DNA of 6,884 nt from an uncultured Flavobacterium sp. (GCA_945957245.1 CAMFLD010000152.1:1-6884), one strand, 5' to 3'; positions 1 to 5,773 are shown, counted from the first letter of the stretch. Translations and numbers: made by a program. Notes: generated by a model not told the origin, from the letters alone.

Positions 1-749
1 CTCTTATTGTGTGTCAAAACGATTCGCTGGTACGGAGTTGTATTGGTATAGATGATATTCTCTCCATACATTTTAGCTTCTGAATAGTTTAGAATCTTAT
101 TGGAAAATACAAAAACTGTCAAGAGTAACAGGAATGAAAAAACGGCTTTGATTTTTAAGACTGAGCTTCTTTTTAATTCTGATTTTAGAATGAATGTCAT
201 TGCAATTGCAATGCTGATATTAATCATTCCGAAGAACAATGAAGTTCCCATGATTCCCAGTTTTGGAACCAAAATCAATGGAAAAAGTATAGATGCTAAT
301 AAAGCTCCTATGTAATCAAAAGTAAAAACATTGGAAACTAAATCCCGGAATTCAACCCTGTCTTTGAGAATATTCATCAACAACGGAATCTCCAGGCCTA
401 CGAGACATCCGGTAACGAAAACAAAAAGGTAAAGTATGAACTGAAAAGCGTATGCACTTTCGAAAAGCAGGAACAAAATCACGGAACTTAATCCGCCAAC
501 GAGTCCTACCAGAATTTCAATCTCTACAAAGGTATTCAGTAGGTTTTTGGTAATGAATTTTGAAAAATAGGAGCCAATACCCATTGAAAACAGGTAAACT
601 CCAATTATAAACGAAAACTGTTTCACGGAATCGCCCAAAAGATAGCTTGCCAAAGTACCTGCAACCAGTTCATAAACGAGTCCGCAAGTAGCAATGGTGA
701 ATACGGCGAATAGTAGTAAATATTCGAATCTTAAAAACTTCTTACCCAT
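1..749 (-). CDS. speE: Membrane-embedded polyamine aminopropyltransferase (SpeE/spermidine synthase-like), 3' part beyond window
   Basis: An open frame of 249 codons runs from ATG at 749 to the left edge with no stop, so the C-terminal part is missing from the window. Seven hydrophobic segments are visible, at about residues 10-30, 45-62, 77-96, 103-121, 144-162, 169-188 and 202-217. Family-type motifs include LVYEL (24-28), GLEIP (118-122) and DYIGAL (145-150). From about residue 224 the chain becomes soluble and reads YGENIIYTNTTPYQRIVLT, which matches the start of the spermidine-synthase Rossmann domain (the 'TPYQRI' strand). The dcSAM-binding and catalytic aspartates would lie outside the window. 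Known family members move an aminopropyl group from decarboxylated SAM to an amine; here the catalytic domain should sit on the inner membrane. The start overlaps the DUF350 stop by 8 nt (ATGGGTAA), suggesting translational coupling. With speD in the same operon the donor supply is encoded locally. The acceptor is unknown; canonical soluble SpeE lacks this seven-TM region. Confidence 0.88.
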   Translation of the reverse strand, partial: MGKKFLRFEYLLLFAVFTIATCGLVYELVAGTLASYLLGDSVKQFSFIIGVYLFSMGIGSYFSKFITKNLLNTFVEIEILVGLVGGLSSVILFLLFESAYAFQFILYLFVFVTGCLVGLEIPLLMNILKDRVEFRDLVSNVFTFDYIGALLASILFPLILVPKLGIMGTSLFFGMINISIAIAMTFILKSELKRSSVLKIKAVFSFLLLLTVFVFSNKILNYSEAKMYGENIIYTNTTPYQRIVLTHNK

Positions 750-954
750 GGATGGCTGCGCTTACAATCATTGAAATTCCAATGATAAATGCCGCAAACA
801 CTATTGCTACGGATAAATTATTTTTTTCTACTATTTCTTTCCATGTATTTTCAGGAGTAATTTTTTCGATTAACCAATAGGTCAATAAAAGAATTACAAT
901 TCCGATAGCAGAAAAAATTACTGAGTTTGCAATTGGGTGCATTAGAATGTCCAT
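742..954 (-). CDS. DUF350-family two-TM membrane protein
   Basis: A 70-residue protein with two hydrophobic segments, about residues 11-29 and 47-67, joined by a short polar loop (EKITPENTWKEIVEKNN). The loop followed by NNLSVAIVFAAFIIGISM matches the DUF350 pattern, in which a polar 'E..NxAvAi' stretch leads into a small-residue-rich second helix. Many DUF350 proteins, such as the YjfL type, have four TM helices made of two such units, so this is a single-unit version. It would reside in the inner membrane. The function of DUF350 is not established; I do not infer an activity. The gene lies between the 61-residue membrane protein and the aminopropyltransferase, overlaps the latter by 8 nt, and has a 10-nt gap upstream. 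The leader is A/T-rich with no clear Shine-Dalgarno, as is usual in Bacteroidota. Family assignment is from the sequence pattern and gene context. Confidence 0.83.
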   Translation of the reverse strand: MDILMHPIANSVIFSAIGIVILLLTYWLIEKITPENTWKEIVEKNNLSVAIVFAAFIIGISMIVSAAIHG

Positions 955-964
955 ATTAAAATAG

Positions 965-1150
965 TTATTTGTGATAGAAACTGTTTACTGAATGATGTCC
1001 TCCTGAATAGTTGGGTTTAAAATTTTCTGTTGATTCGCAGTCGCAAATAGAACTTCCTGTTGCATTGTAATAAAAAAACAGCAGATAAAAAAACAACCCC
1101 AGTAGTAATGTCAGGTAATTATTCCGGATAAATTGTATTACTTTTTCCAT
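965..1150 (-). CDS. Small one-TM protein with CxC and a His-containing tail, unknown function
   Basis: I do not recognise this 61-residue protein as a named family. It has a short basic N-terminus (MEKVIQFIRNN), one strongly hydrophobic helix at about residues 12-29 (YLTLLLGLFFYLLFFYYN), then a polar tail. The tail contains C36 and C38 as a CDC motif and three histidines (H52, H53 and H60), which could bind metal or form a disulfide. The basic N-terminus points to an N-in topology with the Cys/His tail outside the cytoplasm, though this is inferred. It is probably real because it fits exactly between its neighbours: 2 nt after the DUF4178 stop (TAA-AT-ATG) and 10 nt before the DUF350 start, in an operon with no spare space. 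The helix is not followed by a convincing signal-peptidase site, although a lipoprotein or cleaved signal cannot be fully excluded. Confidence 0.7.
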   Translation of the reverse strand: MEKVIQFIRNNYLTLLLGLFFYLLFFYYNATGSSICDCESTENFKPNYSGGHHSVNSFYHK

Positions 1151-1152
1151 AT

Positions 1153-2382
1153 TTATTGATTATTGTAAGGTGAATAACTACTGTCTTCCCATCGTTTGGT
1201 TTCAAAATATCTGTTAAAATAAAATAATACCGCCAGAACAACCGCCATAAAAATGCAAATAAGCCACACATTTCTGCCTGAAGGCTTACTCCACGTTGCT
1301 TTTATAAAAATGACATTGTTCGCCATATCCTCCGGAGCCTTCATTGGAGTCAGTGTAAGATGGTATTTACCGGCTGCAACTCCGCAAATATTAAACTCTT
1401 CTGATGTAGAGCCCTCGGTCCAATTTTCGCCATCAGTATATCCGTGATAATATTCAATGTCCTTGTTAGCATAAATTTCCTCCCCTGTCTTCTCGTTTAC
1501 TAACGTAAGCTGAAGATTAGCCCAAGAATTATTTACATCAGAAAAAAGGGTTATGCTAAGAGGCGCTGCACTTCCTTTGAGTTCAAAAGAAGGAGTTAAA
1601 AAATCTCTATTAGTATATTCATTTATTGGAACTGACGTATCCAAAACCATTTGTTCAACACGATCTTTGTTTAGTTGCCAATTGGAAAGTATTATCAATA
1701 ATGCCACAATACAAAAAGTGACTGCCAACACTTTGAGATTAAAGAGAAACGGCTGAACCAAACCAATACCTTTTTTATAGGGCAAATCTGTGACCTTGAA
1801 AGCTTTTTTGACCTCACTTTTTGACATATGCTTTCCGTAAAATGTTGCTTCCACTCCATCAGTTTTCTCAATGGAAATAAGATAGGGCGGATTGATATAT
1901 TCTACGGTATGTACAGTTTTTTTAGAAACATCAAAGTCAAAATAACCTAGGGCGGAAACTATCTGGGCATTATAATATTCATAAAGATTTAAATTCATCC
2001 CTTCATATTCCATTATCCTTGAATGTTTGGCAATATCGAATTTATCTTCAATCTCTTCCAGTAAAATCCAATGGCCGTCTGCTTCTGAGAGGAAAACAAA
2101 TTCCAGTGCTTCGTTATGCAGAATGTATTCTTTCCAGATAAAACTCCCGAAAGCCTTTTTGACAAGAATACCACTAATCCTGAATTCTTTTCCGTTTATG
2201 ATTCCTGTACTTCCCAGTTCAAGTCCATGATGTTCATAGTTCTGACTGAACTTATCCCGAAACCTGAACTCTCCGTCATTCTGAATATAAATCCTTCCAC
2301 ATGAAGGACATGCAAAAGTTTTTGCTTCAAAATGAATTGGCAAATCTGTTTCCTTATTGCAGTAAAAACAGGTAATTTTCAT
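1153..2382 (-). CDS. Zinc-ribbon DUF4178 domain protein with two TM helices and an extracytoplasmic domain
   Basis: A 409-residue protein. Residues 5-28 form a zinc ribbon with two CxxC pairs (C5/C8 and C25/C28, the second in FACPSCGR). Residues about 53-195 match DUF4178: LELGSTGIINGKEFRISG, then WKEYILHN and a HWILLEE strand. A hydrophobic helix lies at about 216-233 (LKVLAVTFCIVALLIILSNW). Residues 236-370 form a polar, beta-rich domain with the look of an Ig-like or adhesin-like fold (SFELKGSAAPLSITLF, AAGKYHLTLTP), and a second helix lies at 372-389 before a short charged tail. The cysteines and DUF4178 region should be cytoplasmic, the middle domain periplasmic, and the C-terminus cytoplasmic. 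The role of DUF4178 is unknown; from memory it occurs beside DUF350, PspA-like and spermidine-synthase-like genes. The gene lies 5 nt after speD and 2 nt before the next gene. Start ATG is followed at once by the conserved ribbon, so no other start is needed. Confidence 0.85.
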   Translation of the reverse strand: MKITCFYCNKETDLPIHFEAKTFACPSCGRIYIQNDGEFRFRDKFSQNYEHHGLELGSTGIINGKEFRISGILVKKAFGSFIWKEYILHNEALEFVFLSEADGHWILLEEIEDKFDIAKHSRIMEYEGMNLNLYEYYNAQIVSALGYFDFDVSKKTVHTVEYINPPYLISIEKTDGVEATFYGKHMSKSEVKKAFKVTDLPYKKGIGLVQPFLFNLKVLAVTFCIVALLIILSNWQLNKDRVEQMVLDTSVPINEYTNRDFLTPSFELKGSAAPLSITLFSDVNNSWANLQLTLVNEKTGEEIYANKDIEYYHGYTDGENWTEGSTSEEFNICGVAAGKYHLTLTPMKAPEDMANNVIFIKATWSKPSGRNVWLICIFMAVVLAVLFYFNRYFETKRWEDSSYSPYNNQ

Positions 2383-2387
2383 GATGG

Positions 2388-2750
2388 TTAACGGTTGATT
2401 TCGAATTCGGTTTTAACAATAGCTTCAAAAAAAGCAACATATTCATTGGCTATACTCCTTACCTTCTCCGAATTATCCTGAGAGTAATTACACAGATATA
2501 TGTCGAGCGTAAGATTATTATACTCAGGCCATGTATGAATGCAAATATGGGATTCCTTCAGACAATAAGCTGCAGTGAAACTGTTGTTATCAAATACAAA
2601 GGAAGAGAAACCAACCTGTTCCAATTCATAACGCAACAACATTGCATTAGTAAATTCGCAAAACGAGGTAAGGTTTTTTAAGCTTTCAGGATTACCATTT
2701 TCAAGCGTTAATAGCTTATGTAATCCCAAAGGATTTATTGTGTCGGTCAT
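2388..2750 (-). CDS. speD: S-adenosylmethionine decarboxylase proenzyme (pyruvoyl-dependent, SpeD class 1B-like)
   Basis: A 120-residue protein, the usual length of the short bacterial/archaeal SpeD. It decarboxylates SAM to decarboxylated SAM, the aminopropyl donor for spermidine-type synthesis. The self-cleavage and active-site segment KESHICIHTWPE is plain: cleavage would fall between E66 and S67, turning S67 into the pyruvoyl cofactor. Compared with the Thermotoga enzyme (S63, H68, C83), the residues S67, H72 and C87 keep the same spacing, so all three key positions are present and the enzyme should be able to mature and work. L82-D83-I84-Y85 matches the family's LDI(F/Y) strand. It is cytosolic and the first gene of a five-gene operon, with only 5 nt to the DUF4178 gene. 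A weak Bacteroidota-type promoter and a terminator of the previous gene lie upstream. The only aminopropyl-dCSAM consumer nearby is the membrane aminopropyltransferase at the end of the operon. Confidence 0.95.
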   Translation of the reverse strand: MTDTINPLGLHKLLTLENGNPESLKNLTSFCEFTNAMLLRYELEQVGFSSFVFDNNSFTAAYCLKESHICIHTWPEYNNLTLDIYLCNYSQDNSEKVRSIANEYVAFFEAIVKTEFEINR

Positions 2751-2771
2751 GTAAAAAAGAAAGGTTAGTTC

Positions 2772-2813
2772 TTCAATTTTACGAATTTTATTTCAAATTG
2801 TTACAAAATTGAA
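2772..2813. repeat. 9-bp perfect inverted repeat around the speD promoter region
   Basis: TTCAATTTT at 2772-2780 is matched by its exact reverse complement AAAATTGAA at 2805-2813, with 24 nt between the arms. The arms overlap both proposed promoter elements of the speD operon. It could be an operator for a dimeric regulator or an unstable hairpin. Because both arms are AT-rich, coincidence is possible. Confidence 0.4.
2774..2808 (-). promoter_or_regulatory. Candidate Bacteroidota-type promoter for the speD operon
   Basis: Reading the minus strand, TTTTG at 2808-2804 could be the -33 element, and TAAAATTG at 2781-2774 could be the -7 element (consensus TAnnTTTG, one mismatch). The spacer is 22 nt, at the long end of the expected range. 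Transcription would start near 2769, about 19 nt before the speD ATG. The region is very AT-rich, so a chance match is quite possible. A promoter here is expected anyway, because a terminator sits immediately upstream. Confidence 0.4.
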
Positions 2814-2820
2814 TGCATAA

Positions 2821-2848
2821 AAAAAGCGAAAATTGATTTCCGCTTTTT
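2821..2848 (-). terminator. Intrinsic hairpin terminator after the ferredoxin gene
   Basis: The arms are 2821-2832 (AAAAAGCGAAAA) and 2837-2848 (TTTCCGCTTTTT), forming a 12-bp stem with one G-T wobble and a 4-nt loop. On the minus strand the stem ends in a run of T, as in a Rho-independent terminator; the same A/T-flanked stem would also work in the other direction. The first arm overlaps the ferredoxin stop codon, so it ends that transcript and insulates the speD operon. Confidence 0.8.
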
Positions 2849-3176
2849 ATTGTTCCGGGGCTATTTCTATTTCGAGCCCTTCTAATGCTTCTGTAATTGG
2901 GATTTGACATCCTAACCGGCTATTTTCCTTTACATGGTAGGCTTCCCAAAGCATGGCTTCTTCATCGGGGTTGCGTTCCAGTGAAATAACATCATTCAAA
3001 ACATAACACTGGCAGGAGGCGCACATGGCCATTCCTCCGCAAACACCTATGGTGCCTTCTTCGGCTAATTCATAGGCACGGATAAGCTCCATGATATTCA
3101 TGTTCATATCTGTAGGAGCCTGCACTTCGTGTAGCACTCCATTCCTATCTGTGATTTTTATGTTGACGTCTGCCAT
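2847..3176 (-). CDS. Adrenodoxin-type [2Fe-2S] ferredoxin
   Basis: A 109-residue soluble ferredoxin with the cluster ligands C46, C52, C55 and C90 in the CX5CX2C...C spacing of adrenodoxin/ISC ferredoxins (GVCGGMAMCASCQCYV and later LGCQI). An additional C57 is not expected to be a ligand. The acidic surface around residues 70-78 (NPDEEAMLW) is typical of the partner-docking helix. It carries single electrons in the cytosol, probably taken from the reductase encoded directly upstream: the reductase stop and this ATG share a base (TAATG), which implies coupled translation and balanced amounts. Likely acceptors are Fe-S assembly, heme or sterol-type oxygenases or other ferredoxin-dependent enzymes elsewhere in the genome. 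The length and the compact N-terminus (MADVNIKITD) support the chosen start. I leave the symbol empty because fdx naming is not specific enough here. Confidence 0.93.
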   Translation of the reverse strand: MADVNIKITDRNGVLHEVQAPTDMNMNIMELIRAYELAEEGTIGVCGGMAMCASCQCYVLNDVISLERNPDEEAMLWEAYHVKENSRLGCQIPITEALEGLEIEIAPEQ

Positions 3177-4234
3177 TAATCTATGGATTTTACTACCGCT
3201 TTTTCTGCTTCTTTCCTTGTTCCGTCAAATCCGTCTACACCTGAAACGGTGGTATATTTCAATACATATTTTTTACCCGGATTGATACGGTTATAAACGC
3301 TTTGACACATCAATGTGGCTTCGTGAAAACCGCACAGTATAAGTTTGAGTTTTCCGGGATAAATATTCACATCTCCAATGGCATAAATACCGTCGATATT
3401 GGTTTGGTAATCCAGAGCATTGTTAACTTTGATAGCGTTTTTTTCTATTTCTAATCCCCAGTTGGCAATAGCTCCTAATTTTGGTGTCAGACCAAATAGC
3501 GGAATAAAATAATCCGTAACAACATTCATACGGGCTCCATTGACTTCTATATCTACTGATTCTATGCGTTCTGAACCTTTGAAGCCAATTACTTCTGCCG
3601 GTGTAATTAACTTTATTTTCCCGGCTGATTTTAGTTCCTGCACTTTTTCTACGGAGTCCAGTGCTCCTCTAAATTCGTTTCTTCTGTGAACTAAGGTTAC
3701 TGATGCTGCTACATCGGAAAGGAATATACTCCAATCGAGAGCCGAATCTCCACCTCCGGAAATTACTACATTTTTTCCTCTGTATTTTTCAGGGTCTTTT
3801 ACAAAATAATCTACGCCTCTGTCTTCCTTTTCATAAAACTCTAAGTCCTTAAGAATAGGTTTTCTTGGTTCGAATGTGCCTAAACCTCCGGCTATAGCTA
3901 CTGCTTTAGCATGATGTTTTGTACCTTCATTGGTAGTAACAATAAAAGTGCCGTCTTCAAGTTTATCAATTGTTTCGGCTGTTTCTCCTAATGTAAATCC
4001 TGGTTGGAACTGTTTGATTTGCTCCATCAGATTGTTTACCAAATCGCCTGCTAATACTTCGGGATAACCCGGAATATCGTAGATAGGTTTCTTTGGATAT
4101 AATTCGGCTAACTGCCCTCCCGGTTGTGGCAGTGCATCGATGATATGGCATTTAAGTTTTAACAATCCGGCTTCAAACACGGCAAAAAGCCCTGTAGGTC
4201 CGGCTCCGATTATCAGTATGTCTGTTTCAATCAT
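3176..4234 (-). CDS. Thioredoxin-reductase-like ferredoxin-NADP(+) reductase (YumC type)
   Basis: A 352-residue FAD/NADPH flavoprotein. The N-terminal FAD fold carries GAGPTG (residues 10-15), followed by PQPGGQL and YPKKPIYDIPG. The NADPH domain shows SGGGDSA (159-165) and HRR (183-185), where the arginines bind the 2'-phosphate of NADPH. The second FAD motif is GIYAIGD (282-288). The redox-active CxxC that thioredoxin reductases carry just before the GGGDSA motif is absent, which assigns it to the ferredoxin/flavodoxin-NADP reductase branch, not thioredoxin reductase. It transfers electrons between NADPH and ferredoxin; its evident partner is the adjacent ferredoxin, with which it overlaps by 1 nt. 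The frame stays open to an ATG at 4294 and a second at 4249, but homologues start at MIETDILIIG, an A-rich leader (CACGAAAAAAA) precedes 4234, and a promoter-like box at 4270-4277 would exclude the 4294 start. Confidence 0.92.
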   Translation of the reverse strand: MIETDILIIGAGPTGLFAVFEAGLLKLKCHIIDALPQPGGQLAELYPKKPIYDIPGYPEVLAGDLVNNLMEQIKQFQPGFTLGETAETIDKLEDGTFIVTTNEGTKHHAKAVAIAGGLGTFEPRKPILKDLEFYEKEDRGVDYFVKDPEKYRGKNVVISGGGDSALDWSIFLSDVAASVTLVHRRNEFRGALDSVEKVQELKSAGKIKLITPAEVIGFKGSERIESVDIEVNGARMNVVTDYFIPLFGLTPKLGAIANWGLEIEKNAIKVNNALDYQTNIDGIYAIGDVNIYPGKLKLILCGFHEATLMCQSVYNRINPGKKYVLKYTTVSGVDGFDGTRKEAEKAVVKSID

Positions 4235-4269
4235 TTTTTTTCGTGGCATAGTGACGAAGTTTTGCACCG

Positions 4270-4277
4270 CAAAGGTT
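4270..4277 (-). promoter_or_regulatory. Candidate -7 element for the reductase-ferredoxin unit
   Basis: The minus strand reads AACCTTTG, one mismatch from the Bacteroidota -7 consensus TAnnTTTG. No well-spaced -33 element is visible; the nearest TTTG is only 14 nt upstream. A small dyad, TTTGC-acc-GCAAA (4261-4273), overlaps it at the expected transcription start. If used, transcription starts near 4264, about 30 nt before the ATG at 4234. Confidence 0.35.
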
Positions 4278-4323
4278 GGAAAACTCCGGTTCAAATAATA
4301 TGATTTTTGTCATTTATGAAAAA

Positions 4324-4393
4324 CTGCGTTAGGGATGGAAGTAAGTACCATGTACTGCGTACAGCCCGACCCGCCGAAGGCGTGGTAACGCCC
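4324..4393. repeat. GC-rich intergenic element, likely a dispersed flavobacterial repeat
   Basis: About 70 bp with roughly 60% G+C by hand count, sharply above its AT-rich surroundings. It is bounded by an inverted pair GCGTTA (4326-4331) and TAACGC (4386-4391). Inside are AGTAC-cat-GTACT and a hairpin CGCC-GAA-GGCG (4372-4382) that extends by two more C-G pairs across a bulged T. On the minus strand it reads GGGCGTTACC..., GGCGGGTCGGGCTGTACGC and ...CCATCCCTAACGC. From memory, similar strings recur between genes in Flavobacterium genomes; I cannot confirm this here. It begins 2 nt after the stop of the NifU-like gene, so it lies in that transcript's 3' end and may fold there. Open frames crossing it are not convincing genes. 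Confidence 0.6.
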
Positions 4394-4395
4394 AA

Positions 4396-4635
4396 TTAAG
4401 CAATATTCTCTACCGTTTCGATTTGTGGCGCATATTTTTTGATGGTGGTTTCCACTCCGGCTTTCATCGTGCTGATGCTTAAACTGCATGAAGTACATGC
4501 TCCCTGAAGCCTTACTTTTACGTGCTTTTCATCTTCAATGGAAACTAAACTGATATCACCTCCATCAGAGTTTAAAAATGGTCTGATTTCGTCCAGCGCT
4601 TTTTCGATGTTTAAAGTCAGTTCTTCGTGTGTCAT
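4396..4635 (-). CDS. NifU C-terminal-domain protein (Fe-S scaffold/carrier)
   Basis: A 79-residue protein consisting only of the NifU C-terminal domain (Nfu type). The signature CTSC (C47, C50) sits in the expected LQGACTSCSLSISTMKAGVE context; the cysteines bind a [4Fe-4S] cluster bridged between two subunits. The family's RPFLNSDGGDISLV stretch is present at residues 18-31. It works in the cytosol as a carrier that passes Fe-S clusters to target enzymes. It lacks the A-type and N-terminal IscU-like regions found in longer Nfu/NifU proteins, which is common for the stand-alone form. Its start is 1 nt after the mrp stop, and the pair is clearly one operon; Mrp and Nfu proteins are both late-acting carriers. 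A GC-rich repeat follows its stop at once, probably marking the end of this unit. Confidence 0.93.
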   Translation of the reverse strand: MTHEELTLNIEKALDEIRPFLNSDGGDISLVSIEDEKHVKVRLQGACTSCSLSISTMKAGVETTIKKYAPQIETVENIA

Positions 4636-4636
4636 C

Positions 4637-5773
4637 TTATTTTCCTTTAACGGCTGAACATCCAGCCATAGTTGTTATTTTGATTGCCTCTGTTGGCGGT
4701 AGTGCTTCGTTGCGGTTTACCGTTTCCTGAACAACATTTCTGGTAATTTCCTCAAACACCGTTTCGATTATCGATGCGGTTTGCAATGCTGCCGGACGTC
4801 CATAATCTCCTGCTTCACGAATGCTTTGTACCAATGGCACTTCGCCCAGGAAGGGAACCTGCAGGTCTTCTGCCAGATTTTTAGCTCCTTGCTGTCCAAA
4901 GATGTAATATTTATTGTTTGGCAATTCTTCCGGTGTGAAGTAGGCCATATTTTCGATGATTCCCAATACCGGAACTTTGATGCTGTCTGACAGGAACATG
5001 GAAACTCCTTTTTTGGCATCGGCTAAAGCTACTGCCTGAGGCGTACTTACTACGACTGCACCGGTTATAGGCAATGACTGCATGATGGATAAATGAATAT
5101 CTCCTGTACCCGGTGGTAAATCAATCAGCATAAAGTCGAGCTGACCCCAATCGGCATCAAATATCATTTGGTTTAAGGCCTTGGCTGCCATTGGTCCACG
5201 CCAAATCACAGCCTGACTTGGTGCCGTAAAGAATCCGATGGATAATATTTTGATTCCGTAGCTTTCAATGGGTTTCATTTTGGATTTACCATCAACTTCT
5301 ACAGAAATCGGCTTTTCGTTTTCTACGTCAAACATGATGGGCATAGACGGACCGTAGATGTCGGCATCAAGCACTCCAACTTTGAAGCCCATTTTAGCTA
5401 AAGTAACAGCAAGATTAGCCGTTACGGTTGATTTTCCAACTCCTCCTTTCCCTGAAGCTACCGCAATAATATTGCTGATTCCGGGAATGGCCTTGCCTTT
5501 GATTTCATTCGGGTTTTGCGTTGGCGTTTCTACTTTGATGTTGACTTTCACCACAATATCCGCAGAAAATCTTTCGTGGATTAGTTTTTTGATATCATCT
5601 TCTGCACGTTTTTTTATGTGCATTGCCGGGGTGGCTATAGTTAACTCAACCACTACTTCGTTGCCAAAAGTCAATACGTTTTTAACGGCACCGCTTTCAA
5701 CCATATTTTTTCCTTCGCCTGCAATGGTAATGGTTTCCAGTGCGGAAAGGATTTCTTTTCTATCTAGTTTCAT
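4637..5773 (-). CDS. apbC: Mrp/NBP35-family Fe-S cluster carrier ATPase (ApbC)
   Basis: A 378-residue P-loop ATPase. Residues 1-85 form the MIP18/DUF59 domain. The deviant Walker A is GKGGVGKST (108-116), followed by DADIYGPS (136-143), WRGPM (191-195) and the Walker B-region LIDLPPGTGD (217-226). The family loads and delivers [4Fe-4S] clusters in the cytosol, using ATP. An oddity is that the CxxC that most Mrp proteins have after the ENM(S/A)YF motif is missing: here ENMAYF (275-280?) runs on as TPEELPNNKYYIFG. The only cysteine in the whole protein is C372, in the C-terminal tail (ITTMAGCSAVKGK). From memory this is typical of flavobacterial Mrp. The ATG at 5773 is the only reasonable start. 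A perfect -7 box lies about 50 nt upstream, and the NifU-like gene follows after 1 nt, so this is the first gene of a two-gene operon. Confidence 0.94.
   Translation of the reverse strand: MKLDRKEILSALETITIAGEGKNMVESGAVKNVLTFGNEVVVELTIATPAMHIKKRAEDDIKKLIHERFSADIVVKVNIKVETPTQNPNEIKGKAIPGISNIIAVASGKGGVGKSTVTANLAVTLAKMGFKVGVLDADIYGPSMPIMFDVENEKPISVEVDGKSKMKPIESYGIKILSIGFFTAPSQAVIWRGPMAAKALNQMIFDADWGQLDFMLIDLPPGTGDIHLSIMQSLPITGAVVVSTPQAVALADAKKGVSMFLSDSIKVPVLGIIENMAYFTPEELPNNKYYIFGQQGAKNLAEDLQVPFLGEVPLVQSIREAGDYGRPAALQTASIIETVFEEITRNVVQETVNRNEALPPTEAIKITTMAGCSAVKGK

Noticed and set aside
100..315. A 71-codon plus-strand open frame near the left edge
   Set aside because: The minus strand encodes a continuous seven-TM protein with aminopropyltransferase motifs across it, so the plus-strand frame is a shadow.
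3176..4234. Thioredoxin reductase assignment
   Set aside because: The redox-active CxxC expected before GGGDSA is absent, and a ferredoxin gene is coupled directly downstream.
4235..4294. Longer start of the reductase at ATG 4294 or 4249
   Set aside because: The extra residues (MNRSFPTFAVQNFV...) do not belong to the family, homologues begin at the FAD-binding strand, and a promoter-like box lies within this stretch.
4310..4498. A 62-codon minus-strand frame across the GC-rich repeat and nifU end
   Set aside because: It overlaps the NifU-like gene in another frame and derives partly from repeat DNA; the translation has low-complexity, unfamiliar content.
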